From NCBI GenBank assembly GCA_012798695.1, contig JAAZMR010000076.1:1-64000 (forward strand): a stretch of DNA of 64,000 nucleotides, in the 5' to 3' direction. Under the pieces are notes generated by a model, which saw only the letters and a list, made by a program, of their open reading frames with translations, did no database searches and was not told where the DNA came from. Origin of the DNA: Bacillota bacterium. Its GTDB lineage: Bacteria > Bacillota > Limnochordia > DTU087. Below, one piece after another: positions 36,980 through 45,218 of the stretch. Position 1 is the first letter of the stretch; each line of letters opens with the position of its first letter. A program made the position numbers and the translations under genes.

Positions 36980-37978
36980 TTACTGGGAAGCCAAGATATG
37001 GGCTAGCCGATAGAATTCATGATCAATTTGCTTCTCCTGTCGGAAAACCTCTTCCAGAGGTGTAGCTTGGATTTCTGTATGAACAACACCCACCATGCAC
37101 CCGGCTTGCCCCTCTCGCAGCATTTCTACGGCTCGCGCTCCCAACCGGCTAGCCATGATTCTGTCCTGTGCCGTAGGATTGCCCCCCCTCTGAATATGGC
37201 CAAGCACTGTTACCCGGGTCTCAAAGCCTGTCTTTTCTCTCACATAGCTCCCTATATGAAAGGCACTGCTCTCATCGAGGCTTCGACCTGTCTTGAAATT
37301 TCCCCCTACCCCCTCCGCCACCAACACAATACTATGAGCCTTACCGAGCTCATATCCACTGATGAGACGCTGGCAGACACCATCGAGATCGGCGTCAATT
37401 TCCGGGATTAACACGGTTTCGGCTCCACCAGCCAAACCAGCATGCAGGGCTATGTGGCCACTGTGCCGACCCATTACTTCAACAACATAAATCCGCTCAT
37501 GGGAGCTAGCCGTGTCTCTAATTTTGTTGATAGCTTCAACTACCGTGTTAACAGTAGTATCAAACCCTATTGAATAATCGGTACATGGTATGTCGTTATC
37601 AATGGTCGCCGGTATACCGACCACGTCGATACCGGCTGCTTGCAGCCGCATCCCACCTCTAAAGGAACCATCTCCACCAATGATCACGAGGCCTTCAACA
37701 CCTGCTTTCTGTAGGTTTTGAATGGCCAGGGCTTGTCCTTCAGGTGTAGGAAACTCCTCAGAGCGGGCACTCTTTAGAATCGTGCCTCCTCTATGAACAA
37801 TATCAGCTACGGAGCGAGGGTTAAGCTCAATGAATTCATTATGAATAAGGCCATGAAATCCCCGCAATACGCCCAAAACAGTCATGTGGTAGAATCCCGC
37901 AGTGCGAACGACCGCCCGTATAGCAGCATTCATACCCGGGGCATCTCCCCCCGAAGTCAATACAGCGATTTTCTCCAT
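36980..37978 (-). CDS. pfkA: ATP-dependent 6-phosphofructokinase
   Basis: The 332-residue enzyme phosphorylates fructose 6-phosphate. It begins MEKIAVLTSGGDAPGMNAAI and has GGDGSFRG, whose glycine pattern marks ATP rather than pyrophosphate as donor. It also has the catalytic PATIDNDI, the substrate-site MGRHSGHIAL and LGHIQRGG. The ribosome site before the ATG is weak. It lies between accA and pyk in the accD-accA-pfkA-pyk order known from Bacillus. Confidence 0.97.
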   Translation of the reverse strand: MEKIAVLTSGGDAPGMNAAIRAVVRTAGFYHMTVLGVLRGFHGLIHNEFIELNPRSVADIVHRGGTILKSARSEEFPTPEGQALAIQNLQKAGVEGLVIIGGDGSFRGGMRLQAAGIDVVGIPATIDNDIPCTDYSIGFDTTVNTVVEAINKIRDTASSHERIYVVEVMGRHSGHIALHAGLAGGAETVLIPEIDADLDGVCQRLISGYELGKAHSIVLVAEGVGGNFKTGRSLDESSAFHIGSYVREKTGFETRVTVLGHIQRGGNPTAQDRIMASRLGARAVEMLREGQAGCMVGVVHTEIQATPLEEVFRQEKQIDHEFYRLAHILASQ

Positions 37979-38060
37979 GGAAATGACGTGCCATCAACCA
38001 ACAACAAATTCATGTCAGCTTTTGTCAGGCGACGCCAACCTACCTCCCCTCCAGTATCCT

Positions 38061-39044
38061 TCATCTAATCTCAGAGACAGCCACGGCTTTCTCTCGCCAC
38101 TTGCCCAACTGGCGAAATCTTGACAAACGTTTCTCAACCAGCTCTTCTGCCGGGGGTCGCAGCACATGTGCTAGATTCTCTCGCAAAGCAGCCTTGAGAT
38201 TAGCGGCCGCCTCCTGGTGATTCTTGTGGGCACCCCCTAGCGGTTCCGGTACTACAGCATCGATAGCACCTAGACTGATCAGATCGTCAGCCGTCAGCCT
38301 CAGAGCGGCTGCTGCTTCTGGTGCCTTAGTGGAATCTTTCCACAGAATCTGGGCACACATCTCTGGCGAGATTACGGAATACCAAGCATGCTCCAGCATT
38401 AAAATTCGATCACCGATGCCGATAGCCAAAGCTCCGCCACTACCACCTTCGCCCGTGATCACACAGACGATAGGGACATGCAGAAACGACATCTGCCTAA
38501 TGCATTCAGCAATGGCATTGCCTTGACCACGCTCTTCGGCCTCTATGCCCGGATAGGCACCTACTACATCGATCAGGGAAATAATCGGGCGGCCAAACTT
38601 ATCTGCTTGTTCCATGAGACGTAAAGCTTTGCGATAACCTTCAGGATGGGGCAAACCAAAGTTGCGACGGATATTCTCCTTGGTATCTCGGCCTTTCTGT
38701 GGACCGATCACTGTTACCGGTACACCCTCGAAAGTGGCCAACCCACCTACTATGGCAGGATCGTCACGATAGTGTCTATCTCCATGCAACTCGAGGAAAT
38801 CATCAAAAATCATTTCTATATAATCTAGTGTAGTAGGACGCTTAGGATGGCGAGCCAGCAGCACTTGCTGCCAAGCTGATAGGTTTTGGTAGATCTCCCG
38901 ACGTAGATAATCAGCCTTCTTCTCTAAAGTAGCTATCTCCCGGGATAGGTCCATATCCTCTTCGGTAGTGAATTTCTGCAGTTCAGCAATCCGCAGCTCC
39001 AGCTCATAGAGGGGCTTCTCCCATTCAAAGAGCCCGTTACGCAC
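38061..39044 (-). CDS. accA: acetyl-CoA carboxylase carboxyltransferase subunit alpha
   Basis: The 327-residue protein pairs with AccD to transfer carboxyl from biotin to acetyl-CoA, the committed step of fatty-acid synthesis. It shows LHGDRHYRDDPAIVGG, PGIEAEERGQGNAIA, GEGGSGGALAIGIGD and VISPEMCAQILW. The GTG start overlaps the accD 3' end by 8 bases, indicating translational coupling. Confidence 0.97.
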   Translation of the reverse strand: MRNGLFEWEKPLYELELRIAELQKFTTEEDMDLSREIATLEKKADYLRREIYQNLSAWQQVLLARHPKRPTTLDYIEMIFDDFLELHGDRHYRDDPAIVGGLATFEGVPVTVIGPQKGRDTKENIRRNFGLPHPEGYRKALRLMEQADKFGRPIISLIDVVGAYPGIEAEERGQGNAIAECIRQMSFLHVPIVCVITGEGGSGGALAIGIGDRILMLEHAWYSVISPEMCAQILWKDSTKAPEAAAALRLTADDLISLGAIDAVVPEPLGGAHKNHQEAAANLKAALRENLAHVLRPPAEELVEKRLSRFRQLGKWREKAVAVSEIR

Positions 39045-39909
39045 TGGGAACCAGCCCCTTTCCGTGTAGGCATAAGATACGGCCCAACACTTGTCTCATA
39101 TCCTTACGATGAACGATTTTATCAATCATACCATGTTCCATAGCAAATTCAGCACTTTGGAACCCATTGGGCAATTTCTGTCGAGTAGTCTCTTCTACGA
39201 TCCGTGGACCGGCAAACCCGATTAGTGCTCCAGGTTCGGCTATCAATATATCGCCTAAGCAGGCGAAACTGGCATATACCCCACCTAGTGTAGGATTGGT
39301 CAATACTGATAAGTATAAGAGACCAGCCCGGTTATGTCGTTCGGCGGCTTGGCTAGTCTTGGCCATCTGCATCAATGACAAGATACCTTCCTGCATTCTG
39401 GCTCCCCCACCACCGGCAGAAAAGATCACCACCGGCAGCTCAAGTTCAATGGCACTCTCGAAAGCCCGGGTCACCCGTTCTCCTACCACTGATCCCATGC
39501 TGCCAGCCATAAAATCGAAATCGGCTATTGCTAGCATACAAGAAGTGCCTTGGATAGCCGCTTTCCCAATAATCAGGGCCTCGTCTAAACCGGTTTTCTC
39601 CTGTGCTTGAGCGAGCTTATCAGAATAGCCTGGAAAGTCCAAAGGATTCTCCGACACCAAATGGGTGTGAAGCTCCTCAAAAGAGCCCTCATCTGCTATC
39701 TGGCGTAATCTTTCCCAAACACCTATACGAAAATGGAAGCCACATTTCTCACAGACATAATAGTTCTTCTCCAGACCCTTCTTGTAAATCAGGTTCATAC
39801 ATTGGGGACATTTCTGCCATAACCCTGCAGAAGTATCTTGTTTGATGGAGACTGCCTGGGGCCGGACGGTAACGTATTTCGGCTTCGTGCGAAACAGATC
39901 CTTGAACAT
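39037..39909 (-). CDS. accD: acetyl-CoA carboxylase carboxyltransferase subunit beta
   Basis: The 290-residue partner of AccA has an N-terminal four-cysteine zinc ribbon (CPQC and CEKC around residues 34-58). The crotonase-fold carboxyltransferase domain includes SAGGGGARMQEGILSLMQMAK and TNPTLGGVYASFA. AAGGAG precedes the ATG. It is co-transcribed with accA, and probably with the small upstream gene and mtrB. Confidence 0.97.
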   Translation of the reverse strand: MFKDLFRTKPKYVTVRPQAVSIKQDTSAGLWQKCPQCMNLIYKKGLEKNYYVCEKCGFHFRIGVWERLRQIADEGSFEELHTHLVSENPLDFPGYSDKLAQAQEKTGLDEALIIGKAAIQGTSCMLAIADFDFMAGSMGSVVGERVTRAFESAIELELPVVIFSAGGGGARMQEGILSLMQMAKTSQAAERHNRAGLLYLSVLTNPTLGGVYASFACLGDILIAEPGALIGFAGPRIVEETTRQKLPNGFQSAEFAMEHGMIDKIVHRKDMRQVLGRILCLHGKGLVPSA

Positions 39910-39923
39910 TCACCCCACTCCTT

Positions 39924-40118
39924 CTAAGAGCCCATGGATCTGCAAAGGATATCTTGGGCTTCTTCTGCCTCCAATTCTGAAACCAGGATTTCATAGTACT
40001 TCCGATGTTTGCCTGCTCCTACCAACCGCAGGGTCGCCATAATGCCCTCTTCTTCTAGAACACCTTTCAGCCTTTCTGCAGCTGGTAGGTCCTGAGCCAC
40101 GTAGACTACTGTCAACAT
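39924..40118 (-). CDS. small DUF2007-like protein
   Basis: The 64-residue protein has the beta-alpha-beta-beta-alpha-beta pattern of DUF2007 putative signal-transducing proteins (VVYVAQDLPAAERLKGVLEEEGI, then YEILVSELEAEEAQDIL). A strong ribosome site (AAGGAGGAG) precedes the ATG. It sits 14 bases upstream of accD, where many Clostridia keep a similar small gene. Function unknown. Confidence 0.75.
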   Translation of the reverse strand: MLTVVYVAQDLPAAERLKGVLEEEGIMATLRLVGAGKHRKYYEILVSELEAEEAQDILCRSMGS

Positions 40119-40151
40119 CGGACAGACTCCTCCTTCAGTGTAACGAAGAAG

Positions 40152-40394
40152 CTATTTGTTCTCCTCATCCGCCCCTGCTCGGAGTCGACCATGGCCGGTC
40201 AAGACTTCGGCTGCACCCCGGATCTTGATTGCGGAGGTATGAGCGGTAAACTGGGCAATCATGACTTCGCCTCGATCAAGCTTCTCACTATGATGAAACT
40301 TGGTCGTCTCACCCCGCGTCAAGCCGATGATGGACACACCATCTTCAAGTGCTTTGACAATCACATACTCGCCTGATACAGGTGTGTCTGCCAT
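40152..40394 (-). CDS. mtrB: trp RNA-binding attenuation protein (TRAP)
   Basis: The 80-residue protein closely matches Bacillus TRAP: YVIVKALEDGVSIIGLTRG, TKFHHSEKLDRGEVMIAQF and HTSAIKIRG. The RNA-contacting Lys and Arg residues (EKL, IKIRG) are kept. TRAP is an 11-subunit ring that binds tryptophan and then (G/U)AG repeats in trp leader RNA. The ATG at 40394 follows GGAGGGG; the longer TTG frame includes that site. No tryptophan gene lies in the window. It is placed just upstream of the DUF2007-accD-accA genes. Confidence 0.93.
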   Translation of the reverse strand: MADTPVSGEYVIVKALEDGVSIIGLTRGETTKFHHSEKLDRGEVMIAQFTAHTSAIKIRGAAEVLTGHGRLRAGADEENK

Positions 40395-40501
40395 AGCCCA
40401 ATCCCCCTCCAATCACCTGGTAAAACTCGTTACAATCATATCCTACACCCCTAGAGCTGTCAAGCACACGCAACCTCAAGAAACCCTTGGTATCCTGGGC
40501 C

Positions 40502-41812
40502 TTAAAGCATCTCCAAAAGCGGACTGCCTAAGTGTTCCTGAAGGGCATCTTCCTCTTGTTCGGGGATCCTTTGAACATCAGCACCCAACTGTCTGAGCTT
40601 GACATCGAGATGCTCATAACCCCGGTCAACCAACTCCACGCCACTGATTTCCGTCTCCCCTTTGGCCGCCAAGGCCGCCAGCACCAGCGCCGCACCTGCC
40701 CGCAGATCTGTAGCTTCAACCTGAGCACCAGTCAATTCCATTACTCCGCGGATAATCGCCGTGTCTCGGTCGACTCTGATATCAGCTCCCATGCGGCGGA
40801 GTTCATCGACATAGCGGAAGCGATCGAAAATCGTCTCCCGAATGATACTAGCCCCATCGGCGATCGACATCATGGCAGCAAAAGGTTGCTGGAGATCAGT
40901 GGGGAAACCCGGGTAAGGAGCAGTCTCGAGATCTACAGCCTGCGGACGGTGCTTGGAAGACACTCGGATCGTGTCAACAGTTTCTTCGATCTCTAAACCT
41001 GCTTCCTCACATTTCAGGATCGTGGAGCGCAGATGTTCAGGAACTACGTTTTCCAGCACCAACTCTCCTCCGGTAATACCACAAGCCACCATAAAGGTCC
41101 CAGCTTCTATTCGATCAGAGATAATCCCATACTCCGTTCCCCTCAGGCTGTCTACACCATCGATGCGGATGACGTCTGTACCCGCTCCCCGAACTCGTGC
41201 CCCCATCGAGTTCAGGTAAATAGCCAGGTCCACAACCTCAGGTTCCTTGGCTGCATTTTCCAGTATTGTGCTACCTTGGGCGCGGCTCGCAGCTAACATG
41301 AGGTTAATGGTAGTGCCAACACTGGAACGATTGATGTAGATCTTGCTGCCCACCAGTTTAGAAGCTTCTGCCTTCACGAACCCGTGCTCAATGCTGACCG
41401 CAGCTCCCAGTGACTGAAACCCCTTTAAGTGGTAATCGACAGGACGTGAGCCTAGGGCACAACCCCCGGGAAGGGGGACCTCCGCCTTACCTAACCGTGC
41501 CAGCAACAAACCTGTCACATAAAAAGAAGCCCGCATCCTCCGCACCAAATCATATGAAGCTTGGTACCTGTCTAGTCCATCTGGTATCACGTGCAGACGC
41601 TTTTGTTCATCGAACCAGATCTCTGCACCTAGCTCCTGTAAGATCATACTGATTGTGTATACATCAATATCACGGGGAATGTTTTCCAGTACGCTTTCCC
41701 CATCGGCTAGACACGCTGCTACAATAATCGGCAGCGCGCTATTCTTCGCACCACTAATACGTACATTACCTTTTAGGGGTGTGCCTCCCCTAATCAGCAG
41801 TTTCGCCACCAC
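40502..41812 (-). CDS. murA: UDP-N-acetylglucosamine 1-carboxyvinyltransferase
   Basis: MurA catalyses the first committed step of peptidoglycan synthesis. The 436-residue protein has LKGNVRISGAKNSALPI (catalytic Lys), the fosfomycin-target cysteine in LPGGCALGSRPVDYH, and TAPYPGFPTDLQQP. The start is GTG 41812 or the adjacent GTG 41809, after GGGGAGG. Firmicutes often carry two MurA paralogues, and which one this is cannot be told. Confidence 0.96.
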   Translation of the reverse strand: MVAKLLIRGGTPLKGNVRISGAKNSALPIIVAACLADGESVLENIPRDIDVYTISMILQELGAEIWFDEQKRLHVIPDGLDRYQASYDLVRRMRASFYVTGLLLARLGKAEVPLPGGCALGSRPVDYHLKGFQSLGAAVSIEHGFVKAEASKLVGSKIYINRSSVGTTINLMLAASRAQGSTILENAAKEPEVVDLAIYLNSMGARVRGAGTDVIRIDGVDSLRGTEYGIISDRIEAGTFMVACGITGGELVLENVVPEHLRSTILKCEEAGLEIEETVDTIRVSSKHRPQAVDLETAPYPGFPTDLQQPFAAMMSIADGASIIRETIFDRFRYVDELRRMGADIRVDRDTAIIRGVMELTGAQVEATDLRAGAALVLAALAAKGETEISGVELVDRGYEHLDVKLRQLGADVQRIPEQEEDALQEHLGSPLLEML

Positions 41813-41910
41813 ACTACCTCCCCAATCACAGGGTACTGTCGGAGACTCCTAATACCGCAGAAAGCCATTTCGTAGGGATAGGGGATTGATCAGATCCCCG
41901 CCATTTCCCA

Positions 41911-42168
41911 CTATAAGGCCTCCAAGTAAGACCGAACGATTTCCTCTAGCAACTCATCTCTATCCACCCGCTTGATCAATAAGCGGGCATCACCATGGCT
42001 CGTTATATAAGCAGGATCGCCAGATACCAGGTAGCCAACTATCTGATCTACCGGCCGGTACCCCTTCTCTTCTAATGCACGGCATACCTGGCGCACAATC
42101 ATTTTCATATCTAACTCATCGCCATCGGCAGCTGTAAACATGCGGGTTCTCTCCGATAGATCTGCCAC
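41911..42168 (-). CDS. ireB: IreB-family regulatory phosphoprotein (UPF0297)
   Basis: The 85-residue protein carries the family core DMKMIVRQVCRALEEKGYRP and DQIVGYLVSGDPAYITSHGDAR. IreB is a substrate of the PASTA kinase IreK and modulates envelope-stress and cephalosporin responses. The GTG at 42168 was preferred because GGAGGAG lies 6 bases upstream; an ATG frame from 42201 reads through that site. It precedes murA on the same strand, which suits a cell-envelope role. Confidence 0.9.
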   Translation of the reverse strand: MADLSERTRMFTAADGDELDMKMIVRQVCRALEEKGYRPVDQIVGYLVSGDPAYITSHGDARLLIKRVDRDELLEEIVRSYLEAL

Positions 42169-42470
42169 GTAATTCTCCTCCATTTCTCGCGCCTCGGGCA
42201 TTGATTTCCATCATTTCAGTAACTAAACTTCCGCAAGACCCTGCAATTCCCCTGCCTGGAGAAACAACTTGCGTTCTATGGTACGGTAAACACAAGGCAG
42301 ATTAGTCATTTCTTCCTATAGGTTAGCCCAAACCTACATTTTCATCCATCACTCAACATTGATCTCCCATGCTTGAAGACAACCTCCAAATCCTCCTTAC
42401 ATTGCCCATAACCCGTAAGCTGCCAAGTTGGCACTGCAGGTAGCAATATAGGTATCATGGTTAACATATA

Positions 42471-42499
42471 AAGGATTCCCGCCATCGACGGGAATCCTT
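42471..42499. terminator. perfect 11-bp hairpin after the CBM protein gene
   Basis: AAGGATTCCCG and CGGGAATCCTT pair perfectly around a 7-base loop. It lies about 75 bases after the stop of the carbohydrate-binding protein (minus strand). No strong T-run follows. The remainder of 42169-42572 holds no gene and no clear promoter. Confidence 0.5.
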
Positions 42500-42572
42500 C
42501 ACCATTATTCGCCTTTTGCATAAATGGGATACTAGTTTTCCAGACTACTACCCAGCGAGATGGAAGGCTGGA

Positions 42573-42977
42573 TTAGTGCCAGTCATCACCGTGGATCTCG
42601 TAACTCCAGTTCTTTCCGTTATTGTTGTCCCAATTGTTGGCATTATCTCGAAAACAGAAGCTAAAGCGTCCTTTCTCCCCGGCCTGAACTACCGCTGTCC
42701 AAGTTCCGTCTGGAGTTTTCTCCATGGGAATATCCTGGACGAAGCGCCAATCGCCTGGGCCAAAACCATAATGCACGTAAACAGCTTCTGCTCCGGACGC
42801 AGCCAATAGGCCCCTATACTCGATTTTCAGCTCATCGCCAAGCGTGATAGGGGTAGGCTCTACATCAATCCCACTGTCAGGAGCCAGATGATAGTCACTG
42901 CCAGACAGTTCTGCACTGGTTTCCATATCGAGAGCCTCGTCTCCCCGTCCCCTTCGCAAAGCCCACGGGATCTTCAT
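42573..42977 (-). CDS. carbohydrate-binding protein, CBM25/CBM53-like (starch/glycogen)
   Basis: The 134-residue protein has a single beta-sandwich domain matching starch-binding modules of families 25/53: VYVHYGFGPGDWRFVQDIPMEKT, GTWTAVV, FCFRDNANNWDNNNGKNWSYEI. The aromatic residues that bind alpha-glucan are present. It has no signal peptide and no enzyme domain, so it may bind intracellular glycogen. The ATG at 42977 lies about 9 bases after AGGAGGG. Confidence 0.8.
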   Translation of the reverse strand: MKIPWALRRGRGDEALDMETSAELSGSDYHLAPDSGIDVEPTPITLGDELKIEYRGLLAASGAEAVYVHYGFGPGDWRFVQDIPMEKTPDGTWTAVVQAGEKGRFSFCFRDNANNWDNNNGKNWSYEIHGDDWH

Positions 42978-43095
42978 GACAGCCATCCCTCCTTTTGGCA
43001 CCTCAGCATTCCTCCAAGGATATTGTCTGCCAGGCGGAGAGGCTTTATGTGAACACCTTCATCCACTGTCGGTAGAATGCAGTAATCAAGCAAAA

Positions 43096-43130
43096 TAGCT
43101 CCATCCATATGTGCAATATGGATGGAGCTA
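43096..43130 (-). terminator. strong intrinsic terminator of the tRNA-Gln/tRNA-Glu unit
   Basis: A perfect 15-bp stem (TAGCTCCATCCATAT with its complement) and 5-base loop is followed on the minus strand by TTTTGCTTG. Confidence 0.9.
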
Positions 43131-43136
43131 ATCATG

Positions 43137-43212
43137 TGGTACCCCCAACCGGATTTGAACCGGTGCCTTCGCCGTGAGAGGGCGATGTCCTAGGCCGCTA
43201 GACGATGGGGGC
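43137..43212 (-). tRNA. tRNA-Glu (anticodon CTC)
   Basis: The cloverleaf on the minus strand has acceptor GCCCCCA, D-arm GTCTAGCGGCCTAGGAC, anticodon loop CTCTCAC giving CUC, T-loop GGTTCAAATCC and encoded CCA. It is the second gene of a two-tRNA transcript next to gltX. Confidence 0.95.
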
Positions 43213-43228
43213 ATAGGCTAAAAAATAA

Positions 43229-43302
43229 TGGCTGGGGGACCAGGATTCGAACCTGGACCCGGTGATCCAGAGTCACCTCGCCTACCGTTAGCAGATCCCC
43301 CA
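43229..43302 (-). tRNA. tRNA-Gln (anticodon CTG)
   Basis: The cloverleaf on the minus strand has acceptor TGGGGGA with discriminator G, anticodon loop CTCTGGA giving CUG, T-loop GGTTCGAATCC and encoded CCA. It lies 16 bases upstream of tRNA-Glu. Confidence 0.94.
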
Positions 43303-43314
43303 GTGACGTTTTCT

Positions 43315-43343
43315 AGTATATCACAACTCGAGAGACGTGGCAA
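43315..43343 (-). promoter_or_regulatory. proximal tRNA operon promoter
   Basis: On the minus strand TTGCCA (43338-43343) and TATACT (43315-43320) are 17 bp apart. The start would be within about 10 bases of tRNA-Gln. Confidence 0.75.
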
Positions 43344-43386
43344 GAATATCTTGGTGCCTTTTGGCCCATTTCCTGCTGCGAGTTCT

Positions 43387-43415
43387 AGTATACCAAGAGA
43401 TTTGCTGGTGGTCAA
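43387..43415 (-). promoter_or_regulatory. distal tRNA operon promoter
   Basis: On the minus strand TTGACC (43410-43415) and TATACT (43387-43392) are 17 bp apart. Its -10 context TATACTAGAA is identical to the proximal promoter 72 bp away. Confidence 0.75.
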
Positions 43416-43598
43416 GTGTAATTTGTAGATTTGATGTAAAGCACCCCGGAGAGGCAGGATTTGACCAGGTTATTCTCGAATGTACTCCTTCAGATTGACA
43501 GCGGAGGCAGGTTTTCTTGTTCACAACGCATGTAAGAATCCTTCTCCGGTTAACTTAGATCTTGACATCATCGCATTGCTGCTAGAGGAGTTGGCAAA

Positions 43599-45083
43599 AT
43601 GAGTACCGTCAATGTCAGAACTCGCTTTGCTCCCAGCCCCACTGGTTATCTGCATGTGGGTGGAGCTAGGACCGCCTTGTTCAATTGGCTTTATGCTCGG
43701 CACCATGGGGGCACCTTTGTGCTGCGCATCGAAGATACCGACCTCGAACGTTCCACTGAGGAATCTGTAACAGGGATTCTTGAGGGCTTGGAATGGTTGG
43801 GCATGACCTGGGACGAGGGCCCCGGGCAGGGTGGAGATTTTGGTCCCTACTTCCAATCAGATCGTCTGGATATCTACCGGCATTATGTTCAGCAGTTGCT
43901 GGATGAAGACAAGGCTTATTATTGCTACTGTACTCCAGAAGAGCTAAAATCCCGGCGCCAGGAAGCGTTAGCCCAAGGTAATGACCCCAAATATGATCGA
44001 CGTTGTGCACAACTGACAGCAGCCCAACGTCAAGCACTCAACGATGAAGGCCGGGAGCCAGTAGTACGCTTTCGCTCCAGTGATCAAGGTAGTACCGAAG
44101 TTAATGATCTGATCCGAGGCCAAATTATCTTTGACAACCAAATGCTGGACGATTTTGTTATTCTGAAATCCGATGGCATGCCTACCTACAATTTCGCAGT
44201 AGTCATCGATGACCATCTGATGCGCATCACCCATGTCATCCGAGGTGATGATCATATATCAAATACGCCCCGTCAGATTCAGGTCTATAAGGCACTGGGA
44301 TTTCCCGTTCCGGAATTTGCCCATTTGCCCATGATCCTCGGTAGTGATAAGACCCGCCTGAGCAAGAGGCATGGGGCTACATCAGTTACTGACTACCGTG
44401 ATGCAGGCTTTTTGCCCGAAGCTTTGGTCAACTACCTAGCCCTCTTGGGATGGTCCTATAGTGCTACCGACACGCTATTTACCGAAGAAGAACTCATCGA
44501 GAAATTTTCTTTGGACAGGGTCTCTCGCAACCCAGCAGTATTTGATATGAAGAAACTCGAATGGATGAACGGGGTCTACCTACGAGAGCTTGACCCCGAA
44601 CGCTTAACGGATTTGGTCATTCCTGAACTGCAAAAGGGGAATCTCCTCCCAGAATCTGTTGATGAAGCTGCCCGAGAGCAAGTCAAGCAGATTGCTATAG
44701 CATTGCAGTCCCGCATACGCACACTAGCAGAATTTGCTCCATCTAGCTATTATTTCTTCGTAGATGAGATCAAATACGATTCTAAAGCTGTGGAGAAATT
44801 CCTCTATAGGGACTATGTGCCAGCTATGTTCGATCTGCTGTTAGATAAGCTGACGAAGGTCGAGCCTTTTGCTGAAGCTAACATCGAAAAAGCATTTAAG
44901 GAAGTCCAAGAGAAGGTAGGCCGCAAGTTAGGAGATGTGATTCAACCGGTAAGAGTGGCCGTAACCGGTACTCGAGTAAGCCCAGGAATGTACGAAGTAC
45001 TCGCAGCCTTGGGGCAGCCCCGTACCTGCCATCGACTGAAAAAAGCCACTGAAATGGCCAAAAAGGGACTTGCTGCTCAATAA
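43599..45083 (+). CDS. gltX: glutamyl-tRNA synthetase
   Basis: A 494-residue class I synthetase with the HIGH-type motif APSPTGYLHVGGARTALFN, the KMSKS-type motif KTRLSKRHGA, and GluRS features such as RIEDTDLERS. It charges tRNA-Glu. In bacteria without GlnRS it also mischarges tRNA-Gln for later amidation. The divergent neighbours are exactly tRNA-Gln and tRNA-Glu. GAGGAG lies about 9 bases before the ATG. No T-box leader was found. Confidence 0.97.
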   Translation: MSTVNVRTRFAPSPTGYLHVGGARTALFNWLYARHHGGTFVLRIEDTDLERSTEESVTGILEGLEWLGMTWDEGPGQGGDFGPYFQSDRLDIYRHYVQQLLDEDKAYYCYCTPEELKSRRQEALAQGNDPKYDRRCAQLTAAQRQALNDEGREPVVRFRSSDQGSTEVNDLIRGQIIFDNQMLDDFVILKSDGMPTYNFAVVIDDHLMRITHVIRGDDHISNTPRQIQVYKALGFPVPEFAHLPMILGSDKTRLSKRHGATSVTDYRDAGFLPEALVNYLALLGWSYSATDTLFTEEELIEKFSLDRVSRNPAVFDMKKLEWMNGVYLRELDPERLTDLVIPELQKGNLLPESVDEAAREQVKQIAIALQSRIRTLAEFAPSSYYFFVDEIKYDSKAVEKFLYRDYVPAMFDLLLDKLTKVEPFAEANIEKAFKEVQEKVGRKLGDVIQPVRVAVTGTRVSPGMYEVLAALGQPRTCHRLKKATEMAKKGLAAQ

Positions 45084-45096
45084 TGATACGAACAGT

Positions 45097-45136
45097 AGGC
45101 CATTTTTTCCCCCACTCTCGGGAGAAGAAATGGCCT
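45097..45136. terminator. hairpin after gltX
   Basis: AGGCCATTT and AAATGGCCT form a 9-bp stem enclosing a second short stem (CTCTCGGGAG region). It lies 14 bases after the gltX stop and is a probable terminator despite the absence of a clean T-run. Confidence 0.5.
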
Positions 45137-45191
45137 AACGATTGCCTTGCAGAACCTTTTGTTATGACCACATATGCCAGCCTACATAAGT

Positions 45192-45218
45192 TGCCCGCCT
45201 CAAAGCCCTAGGCGGGCA
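45192..45218 (-). terminator. GC-rich hairpin overlapping the mtaD stop codon
   Basis: TGCCCGCC and GGCGGGCA pair around the stop codon region of the deaminase gene. It probably ends that transcript or protects its 3' end. No T-run is seen. Confidence 0.4.

Noticed and set aside
43393-43598. T-box leader for gltX.
   Set aside because: No GGGTGGNACCGCG-like sequence or terminator/antiterminator pair is present in the 200-base upstream region.
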